A DNA stretch of 19,118 bases from Fimenecus sp045613065 (GCA_045613065.1 JAZLAH010000031.1:1-19118); one strand, 5' to 3'; positions 1-8,358 are shown, counted from the first letter of the stretch. Numbers and translations: made by a program. The notes: a model not told the origin generated them from the letters alone.

Positions 1-1
1 C

Positions 2-1474
2 AATACACAGCTTTATGTAGTAGATAAATACTTAAACCCAACACCGGTAGGAGTAGTGGGTGAGCTATGCATTGGTGGAGTGAATGTAGGACAAGGATAT
101 CTTAATAACGAAGAACTGACAAAAGAGAAGTTCATAGATAATCCATTCCATGAAGGCAAAATCTACAAAACAGGAGACTTGGCATATTTCAGAGAAGATG
201 GAGAAATTATCTTCTGTGGTAGAATTGACCATCAGATAAAGCTAAATGGTCAGAGAATAGAATTAGGTGAAATAGAGACCGCTATCGGAGAAATCGATGG
301 TGTGGAATCTGTTGCTGTTATGATTAAGCAGAATAACGGAAAAGATGTTCTTGTAGCATACTGTTGTGGTAATGCTGAAAAATCTCATATTAAGCAAATT
401 TGTGAAAGTAAGCTTCCTCGATATATGGTTCCAAGTGCCTTTGTTATGATGGATAAGATGCCACTTAATGCAAGCGGTAAACTCGACCGTAAGCAGTTAA
501 AAGCACTTCCTGTTGTTTTTGATGAATATGTTAAGGAAGAGCCAATTAACGATACGGAAAGAATGATTTGCAGAATATTTGAAAAGATACTTAACACAGA
601 AAATGTTGGCAGAAATGAAAGTTTCTTCGACCTTGGCGGTACAAGTATTGATATGATTTCTGCTTTATCAGAAAATGAAATGAGGGATATTTCTGCAGCT
701 CAGTTTATAGCAAATCCAACACCTGAAAAGTTAGCAAAACTTATGAACGAGGGCAACAAAGCAACTTATGAAAACTTTGATGTGCTTAAAGAAGTGACAA
801 ATTCTGAAAAAGCCATGATTTTAGTGCCTTATGCAGGTGGTGATGCAACTGCTTATGCTAAATTTGTTGACTTGATGGTAAAAAAAGTTCCTGATATGTC
901 TATTTATTATGTCGACTATCTTCATTCATATGAAGAATGTGAAAAGGTGGCAGATATAATTGCAGAAATCGGTACGACTCAAAAGCTTTATATTTATTCT
1001 CATTGTGCAGGTGCTGCAGTTGCTTTGCAGATTATAAATATTCTTGAGGAAAAGGGTGTGAATATTTCTCGTTATATCACGGGAGGATACATTCCACCGA
1101 AAAAAGCATCTAAAAAGAATGGCTGGAATAAGGTTTCTGATAAGAATATCAAGAAAAAACTTGTTTCTGCAGGTGCACCTCTTGAAAGTTTCTCTGAAAA
1201 CCAAACTAAGGATATGATTGATAAATTCCGTAAGGATACGGATTTTATGACTTGGTATCATTATAATAATTCAAAGAAAGTAAGTGTTGTGACAGATTCT
1301 GTTATCAGCAAAACTGACTTATTTACAAAGAATTATAAGGATGCAGAAAAGTTGTGGAGAGATAGTGCAAGAAACTTTAATAAGGTTCACTTTATTGAAA
1401 CAGATTCTCATTATTTCCAGTCTGACAAAAGTGACGCACTTGTTGAAATTATAATCAATCTTATTGAACAATAA
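2..1474 (+). CDS. Nonribosomal peptide synthetase, C-terminal part (A-PCP-TE), 5' truncated by window
   Basis: This is the last part of a modular peptide synthetase. The frame is open from base 2, so the gene begins outside the window; 490 residues are visible. Counting from base 2, the adenylation core motifs are A7 YKTGD at 55-59, A8 beginning GRID at 73-76 and running to RIELGEIE, and A10 NASGKLDR at 156-163 with the catalytic Lys at 160. The carrier domain has FFDLGGTS, with the phosphopantetheine Ser at 215. An alpha/beta-hydrolase thioesterase follows: LVPYAGG near 274-280, nucleophile elbow SHCAG with Cys335, likely Asp439 (KTDLF) and His470 (DSHYF). The domain therefore releases the finished peptide from the last module. 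The oddity is Cys where type I thioesterases normally have Ser, and Ser in place of the first Gly of GxSxG. The substrate cannot be told because the A-domain pocket lies upstream. The gene is followed directly by a strong hairpin terminator. Confidence 0.9.
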   Translation, partial: NTQLYVVDKYLNPTPVGVVGELCIGGVNVGQGYLNNEELTKEKFIDNPFHEGKIYKTGDLAYFREDGEIIFCGRIDHQIKLNGQRIELGEIETAIGEIDGVESVAVMIKQNNGKDVLVAYCCGNAEKSHIKQICESKLPRYMVPSAFVMMDKMPLNASGKLDRKQLKALPVVFDEYVKEEPINDTERMICRIFEKILNTENVGRNESFFDLGGTSIDMISALSENEMRDISAAQFIANPTPEKLAKLMNEGNKATYENFDVLKEVTNSEKAMILVPYAGGDATAYAKFVDLMVKKVPDMSIYYVDYLHSYEECEKVADIIAEIGTTQKLYIYSHCAGAAVALQIINILEEKGVNISRYITGGYIPPKKASKKNGWNKVSDKNIKKKLVSAGAPLESFSENQTKDMIDKFRKDTDFMTWYHYNNSKKVSVVTDSVISKTDLFTKNYKDAEKLWRDSARNFNKVHFIETDSHYFQSDKSDALVEIIINLIEQ

Positions 1475-1510
1475 AAAATACCGAGGAACTAAAATTCCTC
1501 GGTATTTTTT
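1473..1510. terminator. Bidirectional rho-independent terminator
   Basis: A 16-bp perfect stem (1473-1488 with 1495-1510, core CCGAGGAA/TTCCTCGG) and a 6-nt loop, with A-run on the left and T-run on the right. It serves both the synthetase gene (+) and the convergent Lgt-like gene (-, stop at 1520). Confidence 0.92.
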
Positions 1511-1519
1511 TGTGGTGAA

Positions 1520-2443
1520 TTATTTTTTACGAGCTTTTGCTCTTTCTCTTGCAAGTCTGATTTTTTCTAATCTTTCAATTCTGTCAGTCTCAGCCTGTAC
1601 TTGAGCATTAACAGCTTCTAAAGCTTTTCTTTCCTCGTAATTTGCAATTTTTTCTTCAAATCTGATATGGGGTTTCTCGAAGTAATCTGACAATCTTTCG
1701 CCGTGCTTGTTCATAACGAGTAAGAGGATAAGACCAATAACGAAACCAGCCATACACAACAAATGATATGTTTTAAGTGGTCCTAAAACATTTTCTTCGT
1801 GACGTAAAAATTCGCTGAAGAAACGAGTGAAAGAATATAGTGTAAGATACATTGGATAAATTGTTCCCGGTTTTGCTTTTTTTCTGTATTTCAAAAGAAT
1901 TAAAAGAATAAGCACTGCCCATAATGCTTCAATTGCCTGAACAGGAACTTGATTTCCGGGATGGTCATAATGATGGTTGTATGGTCCGTGTTCCCATGGA
2001 ATTCCCCAACAGCATCCATTAAAGAAGCAAGCAAGTTTAACAAAGAAAAGAAATACAGGCAATCCCATTGTTATAATATCAAGTTCTTTTACAGGATTAA
2101 TAACAAGAATAATAGAAAAAAGTCCAACATAAATCGGTGCAACAACTAAAAGGCCAAAGTAGTTAGCGCCTGTGTCAAGTATGTTACTAAATATTCGATT
2201 GAATTTACTTGCTTCATCGACAAGGTTTGAAGCAATATATGTTTCAAGAACAAATAAAATCACTCGTACAATAGTGCCTGCTATTTTGTGGATTTTGGAA
2301 GATGCATAAATCAAATTCTTAGAAAACAGACTCGTTGCATCTTGTTTTGACTTGTAATAAAGTAAATTTGTAAAAATCATTGCCCAATAACCTATTTGGT
2401 TAAATAAGCCGTAGGCAGCCAGCTCACCAAAAAATCTATGCAT
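1520..2443 (-). CDS. Lgt-like membrane protein (prolipoprotein diacylglyceryl transferase family)
   Basis: A multi-pass membrane protein of 307 residues, related to the enzyme that attaches diacylglycerol from phosphatidylglycerol to the lipobox Cys of prolipoproteins. The family segment KLACFFNGCCWGIPW (136-150) aligns with the Lgt signature GRIGNFINGELxG; a Q/E-containing helix (QVPVQAIEALW) follows, and then YSFTRFFSEFLR (203-214), which keeps the conserved Arg and Glu of the Lgt C-terminal motif. The signature Arg is Lys or shifted, and Glu is replaced by Cys, so catalytic equivalence to true Lgt is not certain. A charged, coiled-coil-like tail of about 55 residues follows the last membrane helix. 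An ATG at 2470 would add nine residues, but it lies within the -10 box, while the ATG at 2443 has a well-placed AGGTG, so I use 2443. A lipoprotein gene is transcribed divergently 188 bp away. It may be an Lgt paralogue or a transferase on another substrate. Confidence 0.7.
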   Translation of the reverse strand: MHRFFGELAAYGLFNQIGYWAMIFTNLLYYKSKQDATSLFSKNLIYASSKIHKIAGTIVRVILFVLETYIASNLVDEASKFNRIFSNILDTGANYFGLLVVAPIYVGLFSIILVINPVKELDIITMGLPVFLFFVKLACFFNGCCWGIPWEHGPYNHHYDHPGNQVPVQAIEALWAVLILLILLKYRKKAKPGTIYPMYLTLYSFTRFFSEFLRHEENVLGPLKTYHLLCMAGFVIGLILLLVMNKHGERLSDYFEKPHIRFEEKIANYEERKALEAVNAQVQAETDRIERLEKIRLARERAKARKK

Positions 2444-2449
2444 AAAAAT

Positions 2450-2455
2450 CACCTC
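2450..2455 (-). promoter_or_regulatory. Ribosome binding site deciding the Lgt-like start
   Basis: GAGGTG on the minus strand, 6 nt before the ATG at 2443. It argues against the upstream ATG at 2470, which overlaps the promoter. Confidence 0.75.
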
Positions 2456-2468
2456 ATCATTTTTCATC

Positions 2469-2497
2469 ATTCTATCACAATATGAATTTCATTTCAA
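2469..2497 (-). promoter_or_regulatory. Sigma-A promoter of the Lgt-like gene
   Basis: On the minus strand TTGAAA (2492-2497), 17-bp spacer, TAGAAT (2469-2474). Transcription would begin near 2462, giving a short leader before the ATG at 2443. Confidence 0.7.
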
Positions 2498-2547
2498 GTC
2501 CTATCGACAAAAGCTGGGAAATTCCAAAAATAACCTGATTGAAATCA

Positions 2548-2576
2548 TTGACATTATTTCTACTTTGTGGCATAAT
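2548..2576 (+). promoter_or_regulatory. Sigma-A promoter of the lipoprotein gene
   Basis: Perfect -35 TTGACA (2548-2553), 17-bp spacer, CATAAT (2571-2576) preceded by TGG, an extended -10. Its position shows that the in-frame codons upstream of 2632 are not translated. Confidence 0.8.
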
Positions 2577-2631
2577 ACTTTTGTATATGGGTGGGAACAT
2601 TAAGTTTATGGTATATGGAGGTAATTTCCAA

Positions 2632-3903
2632 ATGAAAGCAAAATTAACAAGAGTTTTAGCAATCATTTTAGCATTTAGCATGATTCTTTGTTGTTTCTCT
2701 GCATGTGGCGGTAAGGATGATGAAGAAGGAACAACTGTTCCAAACATTGACTTCCCTACAAATCCGCAGTCAAATGGCGATGATGCGTTTGTAAATGATG
2801 GCTCAGATAGCGGTAATAATGAAGGCAATGGTGGCGGAAGCAACAACAATTTCTATACTGGTAACAACCAGTTGAGCGTTGTTCCTAACAACCAATCAAG
2901 TAGTGGTTCAAACTCAGGTTCTACATATTATCCATCAACAGGTAATACAAATTCTTCACCAGGTTCATCAAGTTCATCAGGTTCAAGTAGCTCATCAGGT
3001 TCAAGTATTGAGGCTGAACTTAACCATTTCCTCACACATTTTGATACTCCTGAAGAAAGAAAAGAAGCTCTTGCACTTGCTGGTTATGAATATGATGCAG
3101 ACCAGGATATTTTCTATACTCATTTGAATCCATGGCAGCGTCATTTTGGTTTCACTGATGTATATGACCAGGCTGCACCAATTACAAATATGTGGTATCT
3201 CACACTTAAGGCTGACTTTATGTATGATGACCTCCTCTGGAGACTTCAGTGGTGGAAAGGTCAGTACGGTGTTCTTGAAGGTGCTGAATTAGGTGTTTAT
3301 ACAAAGAGTCCATATGATAATTCAGGTTTCTATAAGTGTGCTGAAGATGAACAGCTTCTTAAGATGGTTCTTGACTATTATCATAGCTGGGAAGATTATA
3401 AGAATGGTAACAGACTCTTTACAAGAGCTGAACAGGAACATTGGTGGCTTACTGGCTTCAAGTTCGGTGTTGTTAGCCCTAAAAAGTGTGTTGTAAGAGC
3501 AACTCTTTATGCTTATGATGATGAAATGGCTGATGGAATCGAAGCAGCACTTCAGAATCTTACTGATGGTAATAATAAGTTGACAGGTAAGGGATTTGTT
3601 CCTTATAAGTCAGGCACAACAAAGAAGGACTTCTATATCAGAAATGGTAACAGATTCTCTGTTGTTTGGTCTGAGGCGGGTTATCTTAACTACAACACTT
3701 ATGAAAACCCAGAGGCAAACAATCCAAATGTTGAAGTTCCAACTACACCGGATGAGTCAACAACAGTCGCTCCATCTATAACACTTCCATCTTTTACAAT
3801 TCCAACAACAGAACCAACTACAGTTCCTACAACAGTTCCAACTACAGCTCCTGCAACAGAGCCTGTAACAGAACCATCAACAGCTGACGAAGTAGTTGAA
3901 TAA
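2632..3903 (+). CDS. Secreted lipoprotein with DUF4474-like domain and Ser/Gly- and Pro/Thr-rich linkers
   Basis: A 423-residue exported lipoprotein. The N-terminus is MKAKLTR, a hydrophobic stretch, then FSAC with Cys25 as the probable lipidation site. Next come an acidic Asn/Gly/Ser-rich tether (about 26-125, including GSSSSSGSSSSSGSS) and a folded domain (about 126-365) rich in aromatic residues, with NPWQRHFGF (166-174) and WKGQYG (208-213). These resemble DUF4474, a family of unknown function in Firmicutes, as I recall it. The last roughly 54 residues are a Pro/Thr-rich tail with PTT repeats and no sortase motif or terminal membrane helix. The start at 2632 is chosen because GGAGG lies 9-10 nt upstream and the signal peptide begins there; upstream in-frame codons precede the transcription start. 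The two low-complexity segments suggest the domain is held away from the membrane within the cell wall. Biochemical role unknown. Confidence 0.8.
   Translation: MKAKLTRVLAIILAFSMILCCFSACGGKDDEEGTTVPNIDFPTNPQSNGDDAFVNDGSDSGNNEGNGGGSNNNFYTGNNQLSVVPNNQSSSGSNSGSTYYPSTGNTNSSPGSSSSSGSSSSSGSSIEAELNHFLTHFDTPEERKEALALAGYEYDADQDIFYTHLNPWQRHFGFTDVYDQAAPITNMWYLTLKADFMYDDLLWRLQWWKGQYGVLEGAELGVYTKSPYDNSGFYKCAEDEQLLKMVLDYYHSWEDYKNGNRLFTRAEQEHWWLTGFKFGVVSPKKCVVRATLYAYDDEMADGIEAALQNLTDGNNKLTGKGFVPYKSGTTKKDFYIRNGNRFSVVWSEAGYLNYNTYENPEANNPNVEVPTTPDESTTVAPSITLPSFTIPTTEPTTVPTTVPTTAPATEPVTEPSTADEVVE
2956..3006 (+). repeat. Ser/Gly-coding low-complexity repeat inside the lipoprotein gene
   Basis: Repeated TCATCA(A)GGTTCAAGT-like units encode two copies of GSSSSS plus flanks (residues 109-125). 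This is probably a flexible spacer and a likely site of length variation between strains. Confidence 0.75.
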
Positions 3904-3922
3904 ACGTTTTTAAAGCATAAGA

Positions 3923-3947
3923 CCCTGTGTGAAAACACAGGGTTTTT
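3923..3947 (+). terminator. Rho-independent terminator after the lipoprotein gene
   Basis: CCCTGTGT (3923-3930), GAAA loop, ACACAGGG (3935-3942), then five T. Perfect 8-bp stem. Confidence 0.92.
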
Positions 3948-3999
3948 ATATTAAATATTGCATATAAATAAAATATAATAAAAAACTTTTTCATTATGG

Positions 4000-4028
4000 T
4001 TGAAAAAATACTTTTTTTAGTGTAAAAT
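4000..4028 (+). promoter_or_regulatory. Sigma-A promoter of glgP
   Basis: TTGAAA (4000-4005), 17-bp spacer, TAAAAT (4023-4028), about 55 bp before the start codon. Confidence 0.7.
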
Positions 4029-4083
4029 AGACAAACAGAGTTTAATTTTAGGCGATTTTTATAAATTTTTTTGGAGGTTTTGT

Positions 4084-6498
4084 ATGAATTATTCGCTTAC
4101 AAAGAAACAAGCAAAAGAGCTTGTTGAGTCAAAACTCTCTCATTTTATTGGGGTTAATCCTAATGAGGCAACAAATGAACAGTTCTATAAGGCTATTGCT
4201 CTTATCGTAAGAGATATGATGAGTCAGGGTAGAGCTAAATTTTCAAAAGAAGGTTCAAAAAAGGGAACAAAGAGAGTTTATTATCTCTGTATGGAGTTCC
4301 TTATGGGTCGTTCTCTTAAAAATAACCTTTACAATCTTAACCTTACAAAGGTTTTTGAAAGTGTGTTAAAAGACTACGGCATTAAAATGGATTCAATCTA
4401 TGATTGTGAACCTGACGCAGGTCTTGGTAACGGTGGTCTTGGTCGTCTTGCTGCTTGTTATCTTGACGGTCTTGCAACTCAGGGTTATGTTGCAAAGGGT
4501 TACACAATTCTTTATGAATATGGTATCTTCAAGCAGAAACTTGTTGACGGTTGGCAGACTGAACTTCCTGATTTTTGGCTTCCTGGTGGAGACGTGTGGC
4601 TTGTACCACATGAAGAACAGTCTATGGAAATTAAGTTCGAGGGTGAAGTTCGTGATATCTGGGATAACAACTATCACAGCGTTGAAATCGAAAACCCAAC
4701 AGTAATTCAGGCTATTCCTTATGATATGCATGTTGCAGGTAAGGATGGCAAAGGTGTTTCTGTTCTTCGTCTTTGGTCTGCAAAAGCTCCTGGTCTTGAT
4801 ATGGCACTCTTTAATCAGGGTGACTATATGAGAGCTATGGAAAGAAATGCTATGGCTGAGGTTATAAGTAAGGTTCTTTATCCTGCAGATAATCATCCTG
4901 AAGGAAAGTCACTTCGTCTTCGTCAGCAGTATTTCCTTGTTTCAGCATCAATTCAGGATATTGTTCAGCACCACCTTCGTGAATTCGGTACAATGGATAA
5001 CTTTGCTGATAAAGTTGCAATTCACGTTAACGATACTCATCCAACAATGGCTATTCCTGAACTTATGAGAATCATGCTCGACGAATGTGGTTACGGATGG
5101 GACGAAGCTTGGAACATTGTTACAAATACAGTTGCATATACAAACCATACAGTTATGAAGGAAGCTCTTGAATGCTGGCCTGAAGATCTTTACAAGAGAC
5201 TTATGCCTCGTCTTTGGCAGATTACAAAGGAAATCGACAATCGTTTCCGTTCATATGTATGGAACAGCACATATAATGCTGATACAGTTGAGAGAATGGC
5301 AATTATCTCAAACGGTGTTGTAAGAATGGCTAACCTTTGTGTTGCTGGTTCACACTGTGTAAATGGTGTTTCTGCTCTTCACAGTGACATTCTTAAGGAT
5401 ACAGTTTTCTCTGATTTCTATGCTCTTACTCCTGACAAGTTCACAAACGTTACAAACGGTATTGCTCATCGTCGTTGGCTTTGTCAGGCTAACCCAAAAC
5501 TTACAAAATTCCTTACAGATACTATTGGTGATGGTTTTGTAAAAGATGCTGATAAACTTCTTGATTTGAGAAAGTTCAAGGATGATAAGGCTGTTCTTGA
5601 TGAACTCCAAAAAATCAAGAGAGCAAATAAGGAAGAATTTGCAAAGTATGTGCTTAAGCACAATGGAATCCAGCTTGACCCTGATTCAATCTTTGATGTT
5701 CAGGTTAAGCGTCTTCACGAATATAAGCGTCAACAGCTTAATGCACTTAACATTTTATCACAGTATCTTGCAATCAAGGAAAATCCAAATGGTGACTTTA
5801 TTCCTCACACATATATTTTCGGTGCAAAAGCAGCTTCAGGCTACTTTATGGCAAAGAAGATTATTTCTTTCATTTGTGCTCTTGCTGATGTAATCAACAA
5901 TGACCCTGATGTTAAGGGTAGAATGAAAGTAGTATATGTTGAAGATTATAACGTTACACTTGCTGAAAAGCTTATGCCTGCTGCTGATATTTCAGAGCAG
6001 ATTTCGCTTGCAGGTACAGAAGCTTCAGGTACAGGTAATATGAAGCTTATGCTTAATGGTGCAGTTACTCTTGGTACAATGGACGGTGCAAACGTAGAAA
6101 TTTACGAAGCAGTTGGTGAAGATAACATCTACATCTTCGGTATGAGCACTCCTGAAGTTGAGTTACTTAAAAAGCGTGGCTATAATCCTGAAGTGTTCTA
6201 CAATAATAATGCAGAGCTTCATAAGATTCTTGATTATGCAAATGCTAATGGCATTGGTGGTAAGATGTTCCACGAGGTAACAGCTTCAATCATTCACCAC
6301 GACCCATATATGGCACTTGCAGACTTTGAGGATTACAGAAATACTCAGCAGAGAATTTCAAAGGACTTCCTTGACCGTGATAACTGGAACAAGATGTCAC
6401 TTATGAATATCTCAGGTGCAGGCGTTTTTGCAGCAGACCGTGCAATCAACGAATATGCAGCAAACATCTGGAACGCAAAATCAGCACTTAAAAAGTAA
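4084..6498 (+). CDS. glgP: Glycogen/starch/maltodextrin phosphorylase (GT35)
   Basis: Cytoplasmic enzyme that phosphorolyses alpha-1,4-glucan from the non-reducing end to give glucose 1-phosphate, using pyridoxal phosphate. The 804-residue length is normal for the family. The N-terminal half has MEFLMGRSLKNNL and the glycine-rich DAGLGNGGLGRLAACYLD segment. The C-terminal half has the phosphorylase signature EASGTGNMK, with Lys654 as the expected PLP-binding residue, followed by LGTMDGANVEIYE. GGAGG lies 6 nt before the ATG. The gene stands alone between its own promoter and terminator; no glgA, glgC or debranching gene is next to it. Leu codons are overwhelmingly CTT and Gly/Arg codons often GGT/CGT, the same bias as argS, suggesting high expression. 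Subfamily (glycogen or maltodextrin preference) cannot be settled by eye. Confidence 0.97.
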   Translation: MNYSLTKKQAKELVESKLSHFIGVNPNEATNEQFYKAIALIVRDMMSQGRAKFSKEGSKKGTKRVYYLCMEFLMGRSLKNNLYNLNLTKVFESVLKDYGIKMDSIYDCEPDAGLGNGGLGRLAACYLDGLATQGYVAKGYTILYEYGIFKQKLVDGWQTELPDFWLPGGDVWLVPHEEQSMEIKFEGEVRDIWDNNYHSVEIENPTVIQAIPYDMHVAGKDGKGVSVLRLWSAKAPGLDMALFNQGDYMRAMERNAMAEVISKVLYPADNHPEGKSLRLRQQYFLVSASIQDIVQHHLREFGTMDNFADKVAIHVNDTHPTMAIPELMRIMLDECGYGWDEAWNIVTNTVAYTNHTVMKEALECWPEDLYKRLMPRLWQITKEIDNRFRSYVWNSTYNADTVERMAIISNGVVRMANLCVAGSHCVNGVSALHSDILKDTVFSDFYALTPDKFTNVTNGIAHRRWLCQANPKLTKFLTDTIGDGFVKDADKLLDLRKFKDDKAVLDELQKIKRANKEEFAKYVLKHNGIQLDPDSIFDVQVKRLHEYKRQQLNALNILSQYLAIKENPNGDFIPHTYIFGAKAASGYFMAKKIISFICALADVINNDPDVKGRMKVVYVEDYNVTLAEKLMPAADISEQISLAGTEASGTGNMKLMLNGAVTLGTMDGANVEIYEAVGEDNIYIFGMSTPEVELLKKRGYNPEVFYNNNAELHKILDYANANGIGGKMFHEVTASIIHHDPYMALADFEDYRNTQQRISKDFLDRDNWNKMSLMNISGAGVFAADRAINEYAANIWNAKSALKK

Positions 6499-6509
6499 TA
6501 TGATACGGA

Positions 6510-6538
6510 AAGGCGGGGTCTTGACCCTGCCTTCTTTA
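6510..6538 (+). terminator. Probable terminator after glgP
   Basis: AAGGCGGGGT (6510-6519), CTTG loop, ACCCTGCCTT (6524-6533); 10-bp stem with one G-T pair, followed by a short interrupted T-run. Confidence 0.75.
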
Positions 6539-6580
6539 TATAAACAATGATTTGCAATTTATTAAAATCAATTTATTATC

Positions 6581-6609
6581 TTGTAAACATATATTTTTTA
6601 TGCTACCAT
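6581..6609 (+). promoter_or_regulatory. Possible promoter of the GH39-like gene
   Basis: TTGTAA (6581-6586), 17-bp spacer, TACCAT (6604-6609) with TGC before it (extended -10). Both hexamers deviate from consensus, so this is a weak call. Confidence 0.4.
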
Positions 6610-6645
6610 AAATTTGTGATTAATTTATTATATTGATACGACAAC

Positions 6646-6653
6646 AAGGAGGG
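6646..6653 (+). promoter_or_regulatory. Ribosome binding site deciding a TTG start
   Basis: AAGGAGGG sits 8 nt before TTG at 6662. The in-frame GTG at 6653 overlaps this site and cannot be the start. Confidence 0.75.
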
Positions 6654-6661
6654 TGATTTCG

Positions 6662-8329
6662 TTGGGTAAAATAGTTTCAGCTATCATTTCTGCATTTGCA
6701 TTTTTATTTGCATCATTAATAAACATTCTTCCGTGTGCTAATGACTATACTTTTGAAATCGATGCTGAAAGCACAGGAGAGGTGCTTCCGAATATCGTAA
6801 GCAATATAAATGTCTGGAATATGAATTCAAGTTCTGATTTTTCTTCACCCAAAGTAAATGAAGAAAACAACATTTTTGATTTTGTCGAATATGTTCAACT
6901 TATGCAGTGTACAGGTGGTGCGGTTGACAGAGATTTGTTCGTTGATCCTCTTGATTTTGATACACTTGACGATTATGATTTTACTGCTCTTATTGAAAAT
7001 TGCCGCGGCATTGTAAGCTTAGGCGCAAAGCCACATCTGAAATTGGGAAGTGTACCGCTTAAGTTTTCTTCACTTGCAAGAATGGATACAACCTATGGTA
7101 CGAATGTTTATCCACCAGATGATTATGATGTGTATTATGACTATATATACGCTATTGGTGAGGCGCTTGTGAATGAGTTTGGGAAGGAAGAGGTGCTTTC
7201 CTGGCGATTTGGGGTTATGACTGAATATGAGAATAGCCAATGGTTTAAGGCAGTAGATGGTACTCCTGAAAGCACAATATCTGCTTACTGCAAGCTTTAT
7301 GATTATACGGTCGATGCTCTTCAGAAGAGTATAGGCTCAGATGTGTTTGTAGGTGCACACTCAATGACGGTAACAGAAGGCCTTTGGGATGAAAAAGCTT
7401 TTATTGAACATTGTGGCAAGGGAACCAACTTTAAAACAGGAGAAAAAGGTTCAAAAATATGCTTCCTGTCATCGTCTTTTTATGATACAAAACCAGGGGA
7501 ATTCACATCGGGAAAAACAATAGATGAATGTATAACATATCTTCAGACCTGTGCAAAAAACGCAGGCCTTAATGGACTTGTTTTTGGAATTGATGAGGGC
7601 AGGATTCTGTATGGTCTGAATTCTGGTAAAAGCGATTCGCAAGTGCTTTCCAGAACAGTAGGCTACACCTATCAGGCGGCATATGATGCTCGTTTATATT
7701 CTCGGACTTTTTCGGTCGGTGGTGACTATGTTTCTTCTTGGCAGTATCTTTCTGGTGGCCTTTTTGAAGGAAATCCGACTGTTTCATATCATGTGGCAAA
7801 GCAAATTTCGGGATTTGCGGGCATGAATGAAATAAAAACTGAGAACACGTGGAAAGGCTTTCTTAAAAGCACTGAGGTGAATTGTGTTTCAGCTGTTGAT
7901 TCAAGTAGTGGAAAAATTCTTTTAATGGCGTATAACTTTAAAAATGACATAAATTACGATAAGAGCATTGATGCCAAATTCAATTTGAATGTTCCTGACC
8001 TTGATGGCAAAAAGGTGGAAGTGAAAATTTTCAGAGTTAATGATAATTGCAACTATTTTGATGAGTGGCAAAAAGACCGCGAAACATATAATATAGGCAA
8101 CGAATGCTTTAGCTGGTCGCCTGATTGTCCGTGCATTGAAAATAACGCTACTCTTTGTGACAATACTGCACGCGAATTTTATTTTAAAAATCTTCGTGAA
8201 AAATATAAAGAATGTTCTGAGCTTGTTCCTGAAAGCAAAAGCTATACAGTTACTAACGGTGAAATTGTTCTTTCAGAAACCATTAGCCCTTGTGGTGTTG
8301 TTTTCATAGAAATAAATCCTATAGGATAA
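6662..8329 (+). CDS. Secreted or membrane-anchored GH39-like glycoside hydrolase (clan GH-A)
   Basis: A 555-residue protein with an N-terminal hydrophobic segment (residues 4-24), then a TIM-barrel-like region. WRFGVMTEYENSQWF (181-195) resembles the strand-4 motif of GH39 beta-xylosidases and iduronidases (WxFxVWNEPN), placing Glu188 as acid/base. GIDEG, with Glu312, fits the strand-7 nucleophile; the 124-residue separation is near the 117 of a known GH39 xylosidase. The last roughly 140 residues look like beta-rich accessory sheets (KILLMAYNF, VEVKIFRVN). It would act outside the membrane on a glycan I cannot identify. The Asn that normally precedes the acid/base is Thr here, so activity is uncertain. 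No clean AxA cleavage site is seen; ILPC is a poor lipobox because of Pro at -1, so the segment may stay as an anchor. The start is TTG, fixed by a strong ribosome binding site. A convergent terminator follows at once. Confidence 0.6.
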   Translation: MGKIVSAIISAFAFLFASLINILPCANDYTFEIDAESTGEVLPNIVSNINVWNMNSSSDFSSPKVNEENNIFDFVEYVQLMQCTGGAVDRDLFVDPLDFDTLDDYDFTALIENCRGIVSLGAKPHLKLGSVPLKFSSLARMDTTYGTNVYPPDDYDVYYDYIYAIGEALVNEFGKEEVLSWRFGVMTEYENSQWFKAVDGTPESTISAYCKLYDYTVDALQKSIGSDVFVGAHSMTVTEGLWDEKAFIEHCGKGTNFKTGEKGSKICFLSSSFYDTKPGEFTSGKTIDECITYLQTCAKNAGLNGLVFGIDEGRILYGLNSGKSDSQVLSRTVGYTYQAAYDARLYSRTFSVGGDYVSSWQYLSGGLFEGNPTVSYHVAKQISGFAGMNEIKTENTWKGFLKSTEVNCVSAVDSSSGKILLMAYNFKNDINYDKSIDAKFNLNVPDLDGKKVEVKIFRVNDNCNYFDEWQKDRETYNIGNECFSWSPDCPCIENNATLCDNTAREFYFKNLREKYKECSELVPESKSYTVTNGEIVLSETISPCGVVFIEINPIG

Positions 8330-8334
8330 AAAAC

Positions 8335-8358
8335 AAGAGGCACTTAAGTGCCTCTTTT
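8335..8358. terminator. Bidirectional terminator
   Basis: Perfect 22-bp palindrome AAGAGGCACTT/AAGTGCCTCTT (8335-8356) with A-run before and T-run after. It lies between convergent genes. Confidence 0.88.

Noticed and set aside
2539..2631. Upstream extension of the lipoprotein reading frame
   Set aside because: It would start before the TTGACA/CATAAT promoter; the signal peptide and GGAGG point to 2632.
3699..3938. Minus-strand open frame with Val/Gly repeats
   Set aside because: It is the mirror of the Pro/Thr-coding repeats of the lipoprotein tail and has no ribosome binding site.
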